A DNA stretch of 64,000 nt from Rhizophagus clarus (Eukaryota > Glomeromycota > Glomeromycetes > Glomerales > Glomeraceae). Positions 22,694 to 36,119 of this stretch are shown here, piece after piece. The notes below the pieces were generated by a model. The model was given only the letters and a program-made list of their open reading frames with translations, was not told where the DNA came from and did no database searches. Location: positions 1,302,001 through 1,366,000 of the forward strand of contig BLAL01000004.1 in the NCBI GenBank assembly GCA_015698045.1, in the 5' to 3' direction. A program made the position numbers and the translations under genes. Position 1 is the stretch's first letter, and each line of letters starts with the position of its first letter.

Positions 22694-24550
22694 ATGATTC
22701 CTTTTCGTCAAGAATTTATTAATTATGCAATTAAGGAAGCTTTTACATTAGTGGATTCTAATATTCATAATAATAATATAGACAGAAAACATGAATTTCT
22801 ACAACAAATTATTCTTAATAATAATTCCTTACAAATGAAAAAAAATCAGAAACAAAGAGAATATTAAATGTAACATATGATCGGGGTAGAACCCTTTTTA
22901 TTAGTAATGGAAGAAAAAAATTGTGAAATTTGTAAATTAGAACGTTAACGTCAACGATTTAATTAAAAATGTCAAAGAAGATCAATAGCTCCACATATGG
23001 TGATTGAATGGATTTCCATATAATAATTTACAAAGCATCAAATATTTAAAAAAAGGTGGATAGTAAGATTTGGTACGCATGAAGTAATACTTAAAAGGTT
23101 AGTAAATATTGAAAGAAAGTTGGTTTGAAGAGGTGCGTAATTTTAAAAATCATAATAAATAATAAAAATGTATTTTTGTAGGCTAAGTCAAATCTAACGA
23201 TTGGTTCCTGTTATGGTATAACTCTACTAATGATTATATGCTCGTATTGCATAAATTGGATAGAACTTTTTACGACAAAATTGACATGTAGTAAGCGCAC
23301 TATATAGGGTTAATATTGAAAACGCAGTTTTTGAAGATCTTGGATTCTGTGGACCAGCCGATAAAACATCAAATAGTATATATGGAAATCTTCCTTATAT
23401 AGAACATGAAGTCATTACTGGAAAAGGATATACATTTGCATCTGATATTTATAGTATTGCAATGATTATGTGGGAAGTTGCTTCTGGTCAATCACCTTTC
23501 ATCTTGCGATGAACATTGTTGAAGGTATGAGATCAAAATCGGTTCCAGAAGTTCCTTTAAAATATAATGAATGAATTAATGGGATGCTATTTCAGAAAAA
23601 AGACCCGATATTTGTACAGTTCTAGATAGAATTAAAGAAATAAGAAAGTCATTTTATCAATTCCCATTAACGATTTTTTTAATAATTTTCGATCAACAGT
23701 TCAAAAATAAATGAATTCGATGATACAAGTAAATTTTACCAATTTGAAGACCGAAAAATGCAACAGAAGGTATAAAATAAAATGATTAATTTGGTAACTT
23801 TATTTTTATTCACACATTTTTAATAAAATAGAGGGACAAGAAGGTATATATGTGTGTTGTGCGTGAACCGTTTGGACGTCGATCGTAACATTGGACGCAA
23901 ATCGACACCCGAGGCACAAGTGTTTATTTATTATTAATAATATAATAATATAAGTTCTAATTTAATTCTTAATTCTTAAAATGTTTTCCTTATATTCCTG
24001 ATAATAGTAAGTGACGTTAATATAATTTGTTATTAAAACATATGTTAATATTAAAACTTATGTTTTTTTTTTTTTAGTTACCGTTACCGACTTTAACAAT
24101 CAGAACAGTGTTATATCAAAATTTTTAAAGGTACGTATGATACACATGTTTAATATTTTTGAAATGGTACAAAAAAAGATTTTTATTAGACAGTAATTGT
24201 ATTTTTATTAGATAAGTAAAAAATCATTAAATGTATTTAAAGGCTACAAGAAAGTTCGAGAAACAGTAAGTAAAATCATACAAATTGTAATAATAAAATT
24301 ATGTATATATTTGCTAATTTGCTAATTTGCTAATATTGTAGATATTCAAATTAATTATATAAGAGGATTAGAGGAATGATACAACAACCTATAAGAAAAA
24401 ATGATATTAATATTATTAATGGTACATAATAGTTTAAATATTATAAAATGTTTTAATTCACATTATTCTAAATTTCTCTGTATAAATTACATAGATGAAA
24501 ACGAAATTTATAATAATCCAAATCTTCATGCAGACGTACAAGCAATTTGA
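22694..24550 (+). pseudogene. Decayed TKL-like kinase gene
   Basis: Pieces of one kinase appear in order but in different frames. About 22,694-22,867: RQEFINYAIKEAFTLVD, a helical head of this family. About 22,891-22,947: MEEKNCEICKLER, remains of the cysteine head. 22,999-23,022: MVIEWIS, the lead-in to the glycine loop. 23,066-23,117: GTHEVILKRLVNIER with the VAIK-type lysine. 23,328-23,510: FEDLGFCGPADK, YGNLPYIEHEV and SDIYSIAMIMWEVASGQSP, the activation segment and following helices. APE is changed to EHE. The catalytic HRD loop is missing and many stops and frameshifts are present. Spliced-tail debris (NEFDDTSKFYQFEDRK near 23,710; ENEIYNNPNLHA near 24,497) marks the old C-terminus. Family call sure; exact ends approximate. 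Confidence 0.85.
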
Positions 24551-26989
24551 TGTAAGTAAATTTAAATATTATTATGTTATTTTAATCAAATTTTACAATC
24601 AAACGCTAATTTTACAATCTTTTTATTATATTTTTTATTAGATTTTTTATTAAATGAATTTTAGTATTCTTTTTCATAAATATGAAAAATATTTGAATAT
24701 TTATATAATAAATTTATCATCCCCTATGAAAGTAAGATAATGATCCAGAATACATAATAAACATTTGTAAATAAGGTTGTCAGCTTAATGTAAGTCACGC
24801 AGTTTATGCAATACAGTGTACTGTGTGGATCATGGATTAGCTTCACAAACAAATAACTTTTTTTTTTTGATGCACATCATACATCCACACTAATTCATGA
24901 ATGTATGGCATTATATCAAATAATTTCAATCATTATAACAAGTACAATTTATGAATAATTTTCATTTGAACCAATTACATGAGAACACTCACGCTGCTTT
25001 TCGATAAGTTAATTGGTTGAGCATTAGAGTTGTCGGCCGTAAGTGATAATTACGGCATTCGGATTACAACTTAATTACAACTTAGGCTGCATCCCTAGTT
25101 TTGAGATACAACACCACAGCAATTACGTTACAACCTATTACAACCATATTTCAAATGACTGACCGTCTGATTTGGATTTCGCGAATGATTCTTTGAGATT
25201 ATTGAAGAATGTCCTATAAATATTCATAAAAAAAACAAGTTGCAGTTTTAAAAGAAAAACCCAAATCAACAAATGGAAATATTATTTTTCCTTTGATGCA
25301 AAATGTATTTTGATGTGAAATTTGAATTTATGAATTTCAATCACTTTACTTACTTCACTTTTAATATAAATTGTTTTTGTACAAAATATCAAAGAGAATA
25401 GGCCACTGGGGCAAACATTCGTAAACAATCAGTTTTTATTTTACTTCGCGCGTCAGTTCAATACTCCATTTACTGACGTCCGCTAAACACGTGACTTTAC
25501 TGCAGACACCATGATCGTTTTTGCTGCTAATCCGAACTTTGTAAAGCGACCACAATCAAGTTAATCCATATAAAATAAATAAATAAGAACTTGATCGAAA
25601 CATGTTTGTATGCCAGAATACACTTACTTTGAAGATTAGTATGTCATCTATTCTTATTGTTGATTTGCTACAGGTGGTCGGTCATTAGCTTATGTCGTGC
25701 TTCGGAACCCAGTCTGTAAATTATATATATACACCCTCAAACTACTATTTCAACAAGACGGTGAATTTGAACCTGATGACTCATACTCAGGCACCATAAA
25801 TGGTTTCATAACCTTGGGGAGGATTCTACCAATATTTACAATCATATTTTTTTTTTTTATTTTGAAATCACATGTTAGCTAACGATTCAAACTAGGTATG
25901 TTAAATTCATCCGTGTTGGAATCTACATTGTTTTCATCCATATTGTCAAATTCAACTATGTTGAGTTCACCATTGTTGAGTATAGGATTTTCGCCAGGAA
26001 AATTGAGGCGATGTGTCCCACAATTTTAACCATAATAACCGTAATAGAATCATAAATTCATCCTGCATGAAAAGAACTAAACACGAGTTAGCACGGCTCA
26101 TTCACTTCATCCTTCATCACCATCTATGACCATCGAGGGATAACAGAACGTTAAAGGACAACTTTGGATCCAAAATTTATTATGAAGTAAGTTCACTAGT
26201 ACCGTCCATAAATTTCGACTGCACACCGCGAAAGCAACGTATGAATTCTGTTTCAATTACATTTTTATCCAATTTAAATTAATTCACACTTTATCTCTAA
26301 ATATTTTTCTTATTTAGATTAATATCAGATATTCATCATTCATAAATAAATAATGAATATCTTGTAATTCTTTTTTCTCAATATTTTATTATAACAAGAT
26401 TTTATGTTTAATGTTGCTTGGCGACCTTCGATCGCAAGCTCTGAATATCTAATGAATATATTTTTGTGGCGGCCCATAACAAATCATTATGTTCATAAAA
26501 GAGAAAAAAGAATAAAAAATAATATTATTACAAAATAGTCTTTACGTAATTACTTTCGTGACCACTTTTTTTTGGGTTAAATTTACTACATAGTCTTTCA
26601 CGTGTATGATTCTTACTAAGAAAAAAATTATTCGTGGTCAAGTTAGTATTTTACAAAGCGTGTATTTTTTCTGATGTACCATTTTAAAAATAATGACTTT
26701 ATTGATAGTATTATTATGAAACAATTCAAAAGCAAAAAAAAGCGAAAAGCGGGAATTCCGAAATATCAAGACGATATTCAAGCCTGAGCGAACGACCAAA
26801 GTTTCTTAGAATAAAGACAAAAAGCAAACGGATGTGTGGGCGACAACGATGTCCAAGCAAGCCGGAAACTCTATTTTTTTTTTAGATGACTAGGATCTTG
26901 GTTGGATGCGTAAATTGTCGATAGGTTTTTGGAAAAATATTTTCTTTATCGAACCGTTTACTAACCTTCGATATTTAATCTTTTTTTTT
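24551..26989. other. Intergenic with eroded coding debris
   Basis: No intact gene. A minus-strand fragment at about 25,880-26,015 reads with low-complexity coding character (LNNGELNIVEFDNMDENN) but has no recognised family. The rest is A+T-rich without structure. Confidence 0.4.
25880..26015 (-). pseudogene. Coding remnant of unknown origin (Asn/Asp/Glu-rich)
   Basis: An open minus-strand stretch with ILNNGELNIVEFDNMDENN and SNTDEFNI, a near-tandem peptide pattern from the repeated word TTGTTGAGT/ATGTTGAGT. It could be the acidic tail of a lost gene or a small satellite. Nothing flanking extends it. Confidence 0.3.
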
Positions 26990-27560
26990 TAGACGAAAAT
27001 AATCTTGGATCCCGAAGAAAGATTTAATGACCTGATCAGAATTGGAAAAGCAGATCTCCAGAAAAGGTTGTAGATACTATATCAAATGTATAGGAAATTT
27101 TTGTCTGATAACGCGACCGAAAACGAAGACGAAGGATCAAGCTATATGAAAGAAGAAACAGATAAAAAAATTGGCAAAAATCAAATCACGGATGAAGTGG
27201 TTGATATTGTAAATCAGCTTTATGAGCATGGAAAATCAAAAAGACCGAAAGTCCCAAAAATCTATTAGATCAAATTTTTACAGCATGTAACTGGAAATTA
27301 CGGAAAACATTGAAAAAGAAGAAAACATTACAGCAGAAACCATGGGTACAGAAGCGTACGAGGAGTTTGTAGGCCAAGTAACGGTTGAATTCATGATCGC
27401 GGGGCGAAACAAAAAAAGAACGAAGTGCAACAAATCAACGCAATGAATAAGGAATTTCAATTCGGGGTAAAGTCGCCCAAAGTCGGAAAAGACGAAACAA
27501 GAAATGCGACAAGAAAGGGTAGTCTTCAAGAAACGTAACAAAAACGATAATATTCGTTAT
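26990..27560 (+). pseudogene. Decayed gene of unknown function, charged helical protein
   Basis: Plus-strand coding character shifts frame several times: RFNDLIRIGKADLQKR (about 27,019), an open stretch 27,086-27,268 with DEVVDIVNQLYEHGKSKRPK, then EITENIEKEENITAET, GTEAYEEFVGQVTVEFM and a Lys/Arg-rich end. The reading suggests a long helical charged protein, perhaps carried by a repeat. No conserved motif or domain is recognised. The single 60-residue open frame is only part of it. Confidence 0.5.
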
Positions 27561-30369
27561 GATCACGTGATCTGTATTTGATACGTACTGGAGTTGTGGG
27601 TTTGAGAACGGATTGTTTCGACTACAGCTTTTTAGGAGGGATCTTAACTGTTAATATTTGGTTGTATTAATGTATTATTTTACAATTTATATTTTTAGTG
27701 TAGCAAGTTTTTACACCTCTATCAAAAAATTTCATTTGAAAAACAATGGTTTTATTGTATACATTAACACTTTCTTAAGTATAAGTTAGGAATGTATTAG
27801 TCGCTGTACTATTGTAATCGATAAAGAGAGTACAAAGAAAACAAAAAACTACGTTCAGAGGTCACAGCGTTACATGAGTAACGCAGTAAAGATTTTTGTT
27901 TGCAAGCTTAACTAAGACTACCTGGGGCAATGAATACGTTGCATCCTATCAAATCCCTTTCTTTTTCTTCCCAAGCGCGTCATTACTAACGGAGTCGGGG
28001 TAGTTGTTTCTGAACTTCTTCATTAACCAATATAGTGCTCCTTCCCGAAATTACGTTATATATCTCGATTCGAAACCTCAACCTGTTTTTCCATCTAAAG
28101 AAATCCAGACATGTTATCAAAGATTCCTGTAACTTCTGGACCCTTAGACGTTTCTGGCGATAATTTTTTAAAGTTTTTTTTAGCACATTTGCCATTTAGC
28201 TTTTTTACCGGTAGATGCCAGATAGGGCATAATTTACGTGCAATCATGCTTGTACTGTAGGTTCACCATGGATAAGATCTAACGAATCATCTTTGAATTT
28301 ATTGCTTGAACTGTTGTAGGTAAGACAACATTCCGTTCCATTTCTATACTATTCGCCATGTAACCAATAATTCCCATGTTTTCCATTGTAAATCGGACAT
28401 GACGCTGAGCAAATGTATAATTATGATCATCAATCTCTCTATAACTATTTCAAATATGGGTAATGCTCTAACATGAACTTGATAATTAATTCTGGATCGA
28501 GTTTGATTTCGTAAGTGACAGGTTTGAAATCAGAGGATTCGGTAGATGTGGTTGAGATAGGTTCTTGATAAAGTAGTTGGTCTCGGAAATTTCAGTTGCA
28601 TGAATTTGATCTTGCGTATTTTTCTCTGACTCAAATATAATTATACCGTTTAATATTTGAGCAACAATTCACTTTTTTTTACCTTCATTCATATACAGAT
28701 AATCTTTCCAAATTGGGTCTTATAAAGATTTAATTCCAAAACATTAGGTAGAAAAGCTTCGACTTTATTACGTTTTGCCTTCAACAATTTCGACATCAGA
28801 AATAATTGAGCCAATTCTCGACCATCCCGCTATTACAATATTACTCTTAAGAGTGTTAATTGATGAGGTGGATTCTGATTGTTTGCAATCGCTTCTTTTG
28901 AATAAATAAAATTACCTTATGAATTATTCTTTACTCAACTTTCTAATATATGGCATTTTCGGAGAACAGTTGAAGAAAGGTTTCCTGAGATGAACTATGT
29001 TTATTTTCTAGACTCAGCGTTTTGCGACCAGTTTTATCGAGGGTTATAGAGCGACTGCTTCTAGCGTAACTTTAGGGCTCAAGATAAGTCTTTGGCCTGG
29101 CTGGCTTATGCTGAAACCACTTCTCTCTATCTTTCTTATTTATCCCATCACTAATACTTTTCTTATGAACCTCGTCCAAGAAATCGTCCATCACTTGTTT
29201 CTCAGCGATTTACCATGATGCTCTGCAATCTAAAACGAAGCTAGATAATTAGAAGAATTGTCATTTAGTGAAGCGCCTTTCAACTGCAACTGCCTCTGTT
29301 CCAATTTCGTAACTCCAAGTTCAGCATCCTCAACTAAGAGGTTAACGAGGATTGTGAAGCGCCAGAATCATACGTCTTTGGGAATTTTCAGATACTCAAT
29401 AAATAATAGCTCTATATATTCGAAAATAAAAGTATAAACTTATCGTTATCAAAAAAAGCAATCCGTAATATGGAACCATAATTGATATCGAAAATCAATC
29501 TTTATTACAATGTTAGATGCATACAGTTAACAAATGACTATATGAGAAAGCGTTAACACTCGTCTATTTGGATTTCTCTAAACACTCAAATGCCTATTGC
29601 TTACTAAGAATATCGAGAACTTTGATAATGGTCAATTATACTTCTGCAGACAGTCGGAAAATATTTTTGCTTGTTCGAAAGTAATTTTCATTATTTTCAT
29701 CTCATATTTGTCATCCTTTAAGTCTAAAATTTTAACTTTATCATCAACGTTCATACCCGCCTCTTGCGTAAAGATTTTTTCACATCATCCCATTCATTTC
29801 TCCTCAGCTCTTTTTCCCCTAAATACCGTGTATCTCAATATTTTCACCGAATCTGTGTTTCATTTATCAGTTATACCCGTTACTATTAGAGAAATAAACT
29901 TCGTCCTTCATGGTCTTAATAAAAGCTTGGATTCATTTATCCTCTCGAAATCAAAAAGGAATCCACAGATACTCAATGTTGCATAACACTATATTATGGA
30001 AGTTTGCTACTTAACCAAGCTCATTTAACATCAATTGTCCATGCATAATCGTTGCATACTGTGATAATAAATCACGAACAACTGAACATGACATACAAAA
30101 AGCCTTTAAAAATTTCCTCGAGATGAAAAATTTCTCTTCGCTTCCTTAGGAATAGAGTTACGAAGAAATAAAAGGTGGTATGTTTAAGTACCAAATACAG
30201 AACGTATAGATACGCTTTAGCGTCCCTTTAGAATTAAATAGTCGTCTACACACAAGTTCGTAAATATTATAGACCAGGGCCTTTTATACTTAAAATAAAA
30301 ACCGTACGTAGTACAAATCTGTCAAGGGACAAGGGTATATTTACTATGATCACGTGGGGGAAATTTGTT
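27561..30369. other. Long stretch without an intact gene
   Basis: Composition is less A+T-rich than the next block. Two frames of 69 (minus, 27,986-28,195) and 129 codons (plus, 29,597-29,986) occur. The first (TLKNYRQKRLRVQKLQESL) may be coding debris. The second has no domain, and its complement reads in places with more coding-like charge (KIFTQEAGMNVDDKVKILDL). I cannot assign either. Confidence 0.4.
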
Positions 30370-30624
30370 AATTAATCTAAAGTGATTTAATATAAAATTA
30401 ATTTTATAGAATTATTTTATAAAAAAGAGAAAGTTAATTTAATTTGGGTAATTTAACTTAAAAGGCAAATTTGTTAAATTATTATATATTATTTATAATA
30501 ATGCATTATTTTAAAAAAAATTATATGTTCATGGGTCACACTTAGCTGAGCTGGGGGGGTTATTTAGGTGTTGTATAAAATATTTGTTTTCGAATATTTA
30601 ACAATAAAAATAACATGACCTTTG

Positions 30625-30658
<34 letters not shown>

Positions 30659-33403
30659 ATTAATCTTTGAATTAAAAAAAAAAGAAAAAAAAATTATTAA
30701 TTAAAACAGATTTTTTATAATTAAAGTAATTATTTTATTTTATAATATTAATTAACTTGAAAACAACAATTTCATTTAAATAAAAAATATTATAAAATTA
30801 ATTTATTAAAAAAAAAAAAAAGATTTATAATATTTAATAAAAAAAATTATTAAAAATTAATAATCATATTTTTTTTTTTAAAAAAAAAAAATTTCTTAAT
30901 TTTTAAAAGAATTTTATATATAGTCATTTTTCCAAAAAAGATTCCAGATATTATTAATATAACTCTTATTTTTTTTTTTACTTATTTTTTTTAAAATTAA
31001 ACTAATTTCTTTTTTTAGTTTTTTGAAAATATTTTATTATTTAATGATTTAATTTAAATAAATGTTTTTTGTTTTATAGACCTTATTAAAGCTACATTTT
31101 AGAAAATATTTTTGCAAATTAAACTATTAGTTGACAAGAAAATCACAAAAAACACATTTTTTGATCTTTTAAATTTGATATCAAATTTGCTTTTTTTTTA
31201 TATTTATGAGTTATATTAGAGATATTTAAGATTTTTTTCAAAGTGCATCTCTTTAGAATTAGGTATAAGTATAAAAAAAATCAAAGTTAAATATTATATT
31301 CTTTATTATTAAATTATAAAATTAATATTATTTATAGTAATCTATTGTATTTATACTATAGATGCCACTTAAATCCAAAATAATTTGAGATTATGATAGC
31401 TCAAATGTATAAATCCAAATTAATTTACAAATTATATATATAAATTTTGCAATTTGTATATTTGAGATTTGGGGATTATGGCTATTAAAATATACAAATT
31501 AATTTGGGATTTACTTAAAATAATTTAGGTGGCATCTATAATTTATACAATTAATAAGAAATTTTATTATTATTTAATAATATTTATTATGATCAATAAA
31601 TTATTTTAATTGTAATAATAAAAAAAATTTTTTAAAAAAAAATAGAAAAATAAATTTGTTCAACCATATAAAAATTATATATATATATATATTTATAAAA
31701 AATTGTTTTATATAATTAGAATAAAAAAATTATTATATATGTAAAATATAAAAAATATGCATTTAGTACTAAAATTTTAGTTTAAAACAAATAAAAAAAG
31801 AATTTATTTATAAAGAATATATATTTATAAAATATGTATTTATAAAAAGTTAACTATATTTTTAAAAAAAATTATTATTTTTAAGAATTATTTTTTGAAT
31901 TAAATTTAGTTTTTATATAAAAATTTAATAATTATATATTTTCAATTACTATTAAAATATTTTTTTATTAAATTTAATATTTTTATTTAAAAATTTTAAA
32001 GAAATTTTTTTTTTTATATATATAAGAAATAAAGTTTTAAATTTCAGTTTAATTTTATTTTTGATTTTATTTTTAATTTTAAATTAGATTAAAAATTTTT
32101 ATTAAAAAATTATATTTAACCAAAAATTAATTTTTATTATTTAAAAAATTTTTTAAAAATAATTTTAATTTTATTTAATTAAAAAATACTTTTAGTAATA
32201 TTTTATATGAAAATCAAATTAAAATTAAAAATTAAAATTAAACTAAAAAATTTAAACTTTAAAAAAAAATTTTTATAGTAATTTTATTATAAAAATTTTT
32301 AATATAATTAAAATAATATAAAAAAAAAAATAATTTTATTTAATTTTTATTAATATTTATGATAAAATAATTTAAAAATTAAAAATAAATATTTTATTTT
32401 TTTTTTTGCAAAAATAAATATAATTAATAATATATTTTTTTTATTAATACTAATTATTAAAATTTTGCTTATAATATTATATTAAATAATTTTTTAAATA
32501 TTTATTTTTTAAAATTTAAATATTTAACATAATATTTTAATAAATTTATAATAAATAATAAGCTATAACTTTTAATTTAAAAAAAAATAATTTAATAATA
32601 ATTTTTAAAATAAAAAAAATTTTAAAATTATACAAAATTAAGAAAATTATTATTTATCTTATTTATTGTAAATGTAATTTATCATTAGTTTTCTCATATT
32701 ATATAATTTGTGTAGCAATTATAATATTTATATTTTATTAAATTTTTGATTATTAAATTAATCAATATTTTTTTTATATTTGTTTTTTTTTGCTTTCAAT
32801 CCATTTTTTTTTTCCATTTTTTCTTTTTTTAATATTAAAAATAAAACTATAAATATTTCATATTTTTATTTATTTTTTTTTTTTTATATATAAATTTACT
32901 TTATGGAAGAAAAGAAATTTAAAATTATTTATTTTAATATATAATATATATATATTATTTTTAAAGTAGTATTGAATTAAAGTTATTAGAATTAAAATAA
33001 AAGTAGTTTATTTAAATTAAATGCATTATCTTTAAAATGATATTAATTTAAAGTAATTTAAAGTTAAGTAAAAATAATTTATTTATATTAAATATATTAT
33101 CTTTAAAATAATGTTAGTTTAAAGTAGTTTAGAGTTAAAATAAGGATAATTTGTTTAAATTAGTATATTATTTTTAGTATAATAATATGATATTAGTTTA
33201 AATTAGTTTAGGATTAAATTAAAGATAGTTTATTTAAATTAAATGTATTGTCTTCAAAATAGTATTGGTTTAAGTAATTTAGAATTAGATAAAAAAAATT
33301 GGTTTAGAATTAAAAATTAAAATAAGTGATTTAAATTAAATTATATTATAAAATAATCTTTTTATGATTTTCTTTTTTTTTATTAATAATTATAATAAGA
33401 GTA
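30370..33403. other. Extremely A+T-rich block, part 1
   Basis: Sample lines show 0-7% G+C (for example none in 32,281-32,340), far below the flanks. Composed of A and T runs and words such as TTTAAAATTAAA. Includes a direct duplication of TTTGAATT plus an A-run (30,621-30,690) and a small inverted-repeat element at 31,371. No coding frame. The edge on the left is fairly sharp, just after a CACGTGGGGG word. Confidence 0.85.
31371..31536. mobile_element. Small MITE flanked by TATA
   Basis: Starts GATGCCACTTAAAT and ends with the complement of GATGCCACCTAAAT, 166 bp, flanked on both sides by TATA. The interior also pairs imperfectly (ATACAAATTAATTTGGGATT against TAAATCCAAATTAATTTAC). Its G and C residues at the ends stand out in the surrounding block. 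Confidence 0.65.
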
Positions 33404-33639
33404 AATTTATTTAACGCACCCTGCGTTGTAACGCACCCCTATCACGTGATAAATTTGATTGGTTGCAGTTTAATTTAGATTATCGTTAAGAATTAAAATA
33501 ATTGGCTAAAATTTATTGTACAAAAAAAATAACAAAATTTATATATTAAACTGACTTTATTCCTTTAAATCCTGTTTAACAAAGGTAATATTTTTTACAA
33601 TTATTTATCTTTAACATAACTAGTAATGATAATAATGAT

Positions 33640-35310
33640 ACAAAAAAGAGAAGCCTAACAATTATGATAATAAGAGAGAGAAATAATGGAAATAATATTA
33701 GAAACAAATAATTGGAGATAACGAAGATGATAGGAGACAAAAGATATAGTAAAAAAAAAGAAAGATAATGAAAAAAAGAGGGAAAGAATGCGAAAATAAA
33801 AGGAACAGGATCAAAAACAAAAGGAAATAGGGACAAAATAAAAGGGAATAGAAATGAAAATAAAAAGATAATGGGAGGGGCAAAAAAAAGAAAAGATGAC
33901 AAGAAGGGGACAAAAAAATAAAAGGATGACAAAAGGGAGATGAACAAAATGAAAGGATGATGAAAAACGAAGAGATAATAAGAAAGGAATGAAAAGATGA
34001 AAAGATGATGAAGAGAAATGAAAAGATGACAAGAATAAAACAATGATAAAAACAAAACAATGATAAGAACGAAATGATAAGGATGAAATGATAATTGATG
34101 ATGAGAACAAAATGATAATTGATGGTGAAAACGAAACAATAATTGGTGATGAGGATGGATGAAACAATAATCAATGATAAGGACAGACAAAACGATAATT
34201 GATGATAAGGATAAAATGATAATTGATGATGAAGACGAAATGATGATTGATGAGGATGAAACAACGATGAGGACAAAATGGTGATAAGGATAAAATGATC
34301 ATGAGAATGAAAGGAAAAAGGAGCGATAATGAAAAAGAAGAAAGTGAATGAAAACGAAAAGAAAAGGGAATAAATTAACAAAAGATAAACCATAAAAAGA
34401 AAAAAAATAGTTAGTAAAAATGAAATATGAAAACAAAATTAAAAAAAAAGATAAGAAAAAATACCATACCTTGTTCGCAAAACTAAGATCTAAAAAAAAA
34501 GGAGGCGAAATGATGATGATGAAATGAAATCGATGATGAGGATGAAATGATAATTAATGATAAAGACGAAATGATAATTGGTGATGAGGATGGATGTATG
34601 AAACAATAATCGATGATAAGGACGAACAAAATGATGATTGATGATAAGGACGAAATGATAATTGATGATGAAGACGAAACGATGATTGATGAGGATGAAA
34701 CAACGATGAGGACAAAATAGTAATAAGGATGAAACGATCATGAGAATGAAAGGAAAAAGGAGCGATAATAAAAAAGAAGAAAGTGAATGAAAATGAAAGA
34801 AAAGGGGAATAAATTAACAAAAGATAAACCATAAAAAGAAGAAAAAATAGTTAGTAAAAATGAAATATGAAAACGAAATTGAAAAAAAGATAAGAAAAAT
34901 GTCATACCTTGTTCGCAAAACTAAGACCTAAAAAAAAAGGAGGCGAAATGATGATGATGAAATGAAATCGATGATGAGGATGAAATGATAATTAATGATA
35001 AAGACGAAACGATGAGAACAGATGTATGAAACAATAATCAATGATAAGGACAGATAAAACGATAATTGATGATGAAGATGAAATGATGATTGATAAGGAT
35101 GAAATAACGATGAGAACAAAATGGTGATAAGGATGAAACGATCATGAGAATGAAAGGAAAAAGGAGTGATAATGAAAAAGAAGAAAGTGAATGAAAACGA
35201 AAAGAAAAGGGAAATAAATTAACGAAAGATAAACCATAAAAAAAGAAAAAATAGTTAATAAAAATGAAATATGAAAACGAAATTGAAAAAGACAAGAAAA
35301 AAATGCCATA
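33640..35310. repeat. Nested purine-rich tandem array
   Basis: Higher-order repeats of about 440 and 404 bp: the word GATCATGAGAATGAAAGGAA recurs at 34,297, 34,736 and 35,140, and AAAAAAGGAGGCGAAATGATG at about 34,495 and 34,935. Each contains a shorter ~24-bp unit built on ATGATAATTGATGATGA plus GACGAA. The plus strand is almost all A, G and T. Read in one plus frame the short unit would encode Asp/Glu-rich repeats (DKDEMIIDDEDE), but stops break it. The long hydrophobic antisense frames here are by-products. Confidence 0.85.
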
Positions 35311-35334
35311 CCTGGAACGCCCTCAGAGACATAT

Positions 35335-35489
35335 GGGGTCTTTGCAATAAAAAGGTACAAAACTTAAAAAAATTTTTAAATTTACTTTATATGCCAATTA
35401 TGTTTTTTATACTAAAATAAGTGTAAATTTAATATTAATTAAATTTTTATTTTTTTTTGAGTTTCGTACCTTTCTATTGCAAAGACCCC
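35335..35489. mobile_element. 155-bp MITE, copy 1 (ATAT duplication)
   Basis: Starts GGGGTCTTTGCAATA and ends with its inverted copy; the inverted repeats extend about 37 bp with a few mismatches (GGTACAAAACTT against GGTACGAAACTC). Flanked by ATAT at 35,331-35,334 and 35,490-35,493. It is nested inside the 2.4-kb element. Same length and interior as copy 2 at 36,223. Confidence 0.9.
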
Positions 35490-36119
35490 ATATGGAAATG
35501 AAAAGGTAAGGGTTGTTTCTTTTTTTTTCATTAATCTCGTTTAAGAACATTCTCTAACATCCCTCCATTGTCTTTTTTTTTTATAGAAGCACCCCTGGAG
35601 ACTTCTGGAGACAAAAAGGTAGGGTTTATTTCTTTTTTTTTTGTTAATTTTGTTTAACATTTCTAACGTTTTTTTATTGTTTTTTTTATAGGAACGCCTC
35701 TTGGAGATGAAATAAAATAATGAAAAGTTGCAACACGCTTAACGGCTTAAGATTATTTTATAAATAAAATAAAAACAATTAAACACGTGATAAGGGGTGC
35801 GTTATAACGCAGGGGTGCGTTAAATAAATTATTCCTTATAATAATATTTATAATAAAACAATTTTATTTAATAAAGATAAATATATACTATTATATTTAA
35901 AAAAAAAATTTTAACTATAGAAAAATTGTAAAGTATTTATAAATATTTATATTAAATAAAAAAGATTTTAAATAATTAAAGATTATATAAAATATAATGG
36001 AAATTTTATTTATCATTATATATATATATTTTTTTACAGTTAGTATATCTATAAATCAAATTTCACTAAAGATATATTATATTGAATTTATTTTACTAAT
36101 TAGAAATATATATGAAACC

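Larger units (their letters stand above)
33404..35830. mobile_element. 2.4-kb terminal-inverted-repeat element filled with tandem arrays
   Basis: Left end 33,404-33,449 and right end 35,784-35,830 are inverted copies of about 46 bp with only small indels. Both contain TTTAACGCACCC, a TGCGTTRTAACGC palindrome, a second AACGCACCCC and CACGTG. The interior is a nested tandem array (33,640-35,310), a 155-bp MITE (35,335-35,489), then two direct copies of a TTATAGRA(A/G)CRCC(C/T)CT..GGAGA word between GT-rich and T-rich stretches. No transposase is present, so it would be non-autonomous. No clear target duplication is visible. Confidence 0.7.

Noticed and set aside
29597..29986. 129-codon plus frame
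   Set aside because: Ser/Phe/Ile-rich without domain; the opposite strand reads more like eroded coding DNA, so this frame is probably a shadow.
33576..35360. Several overlapping minus-strand frames of 60-230 codons rich in Phe, Ser, Leu and Ile
   Set aside because: They are the antisense of a purine-rich tandem array, repeat with the array's period, and show no domain or start/stop conservation.
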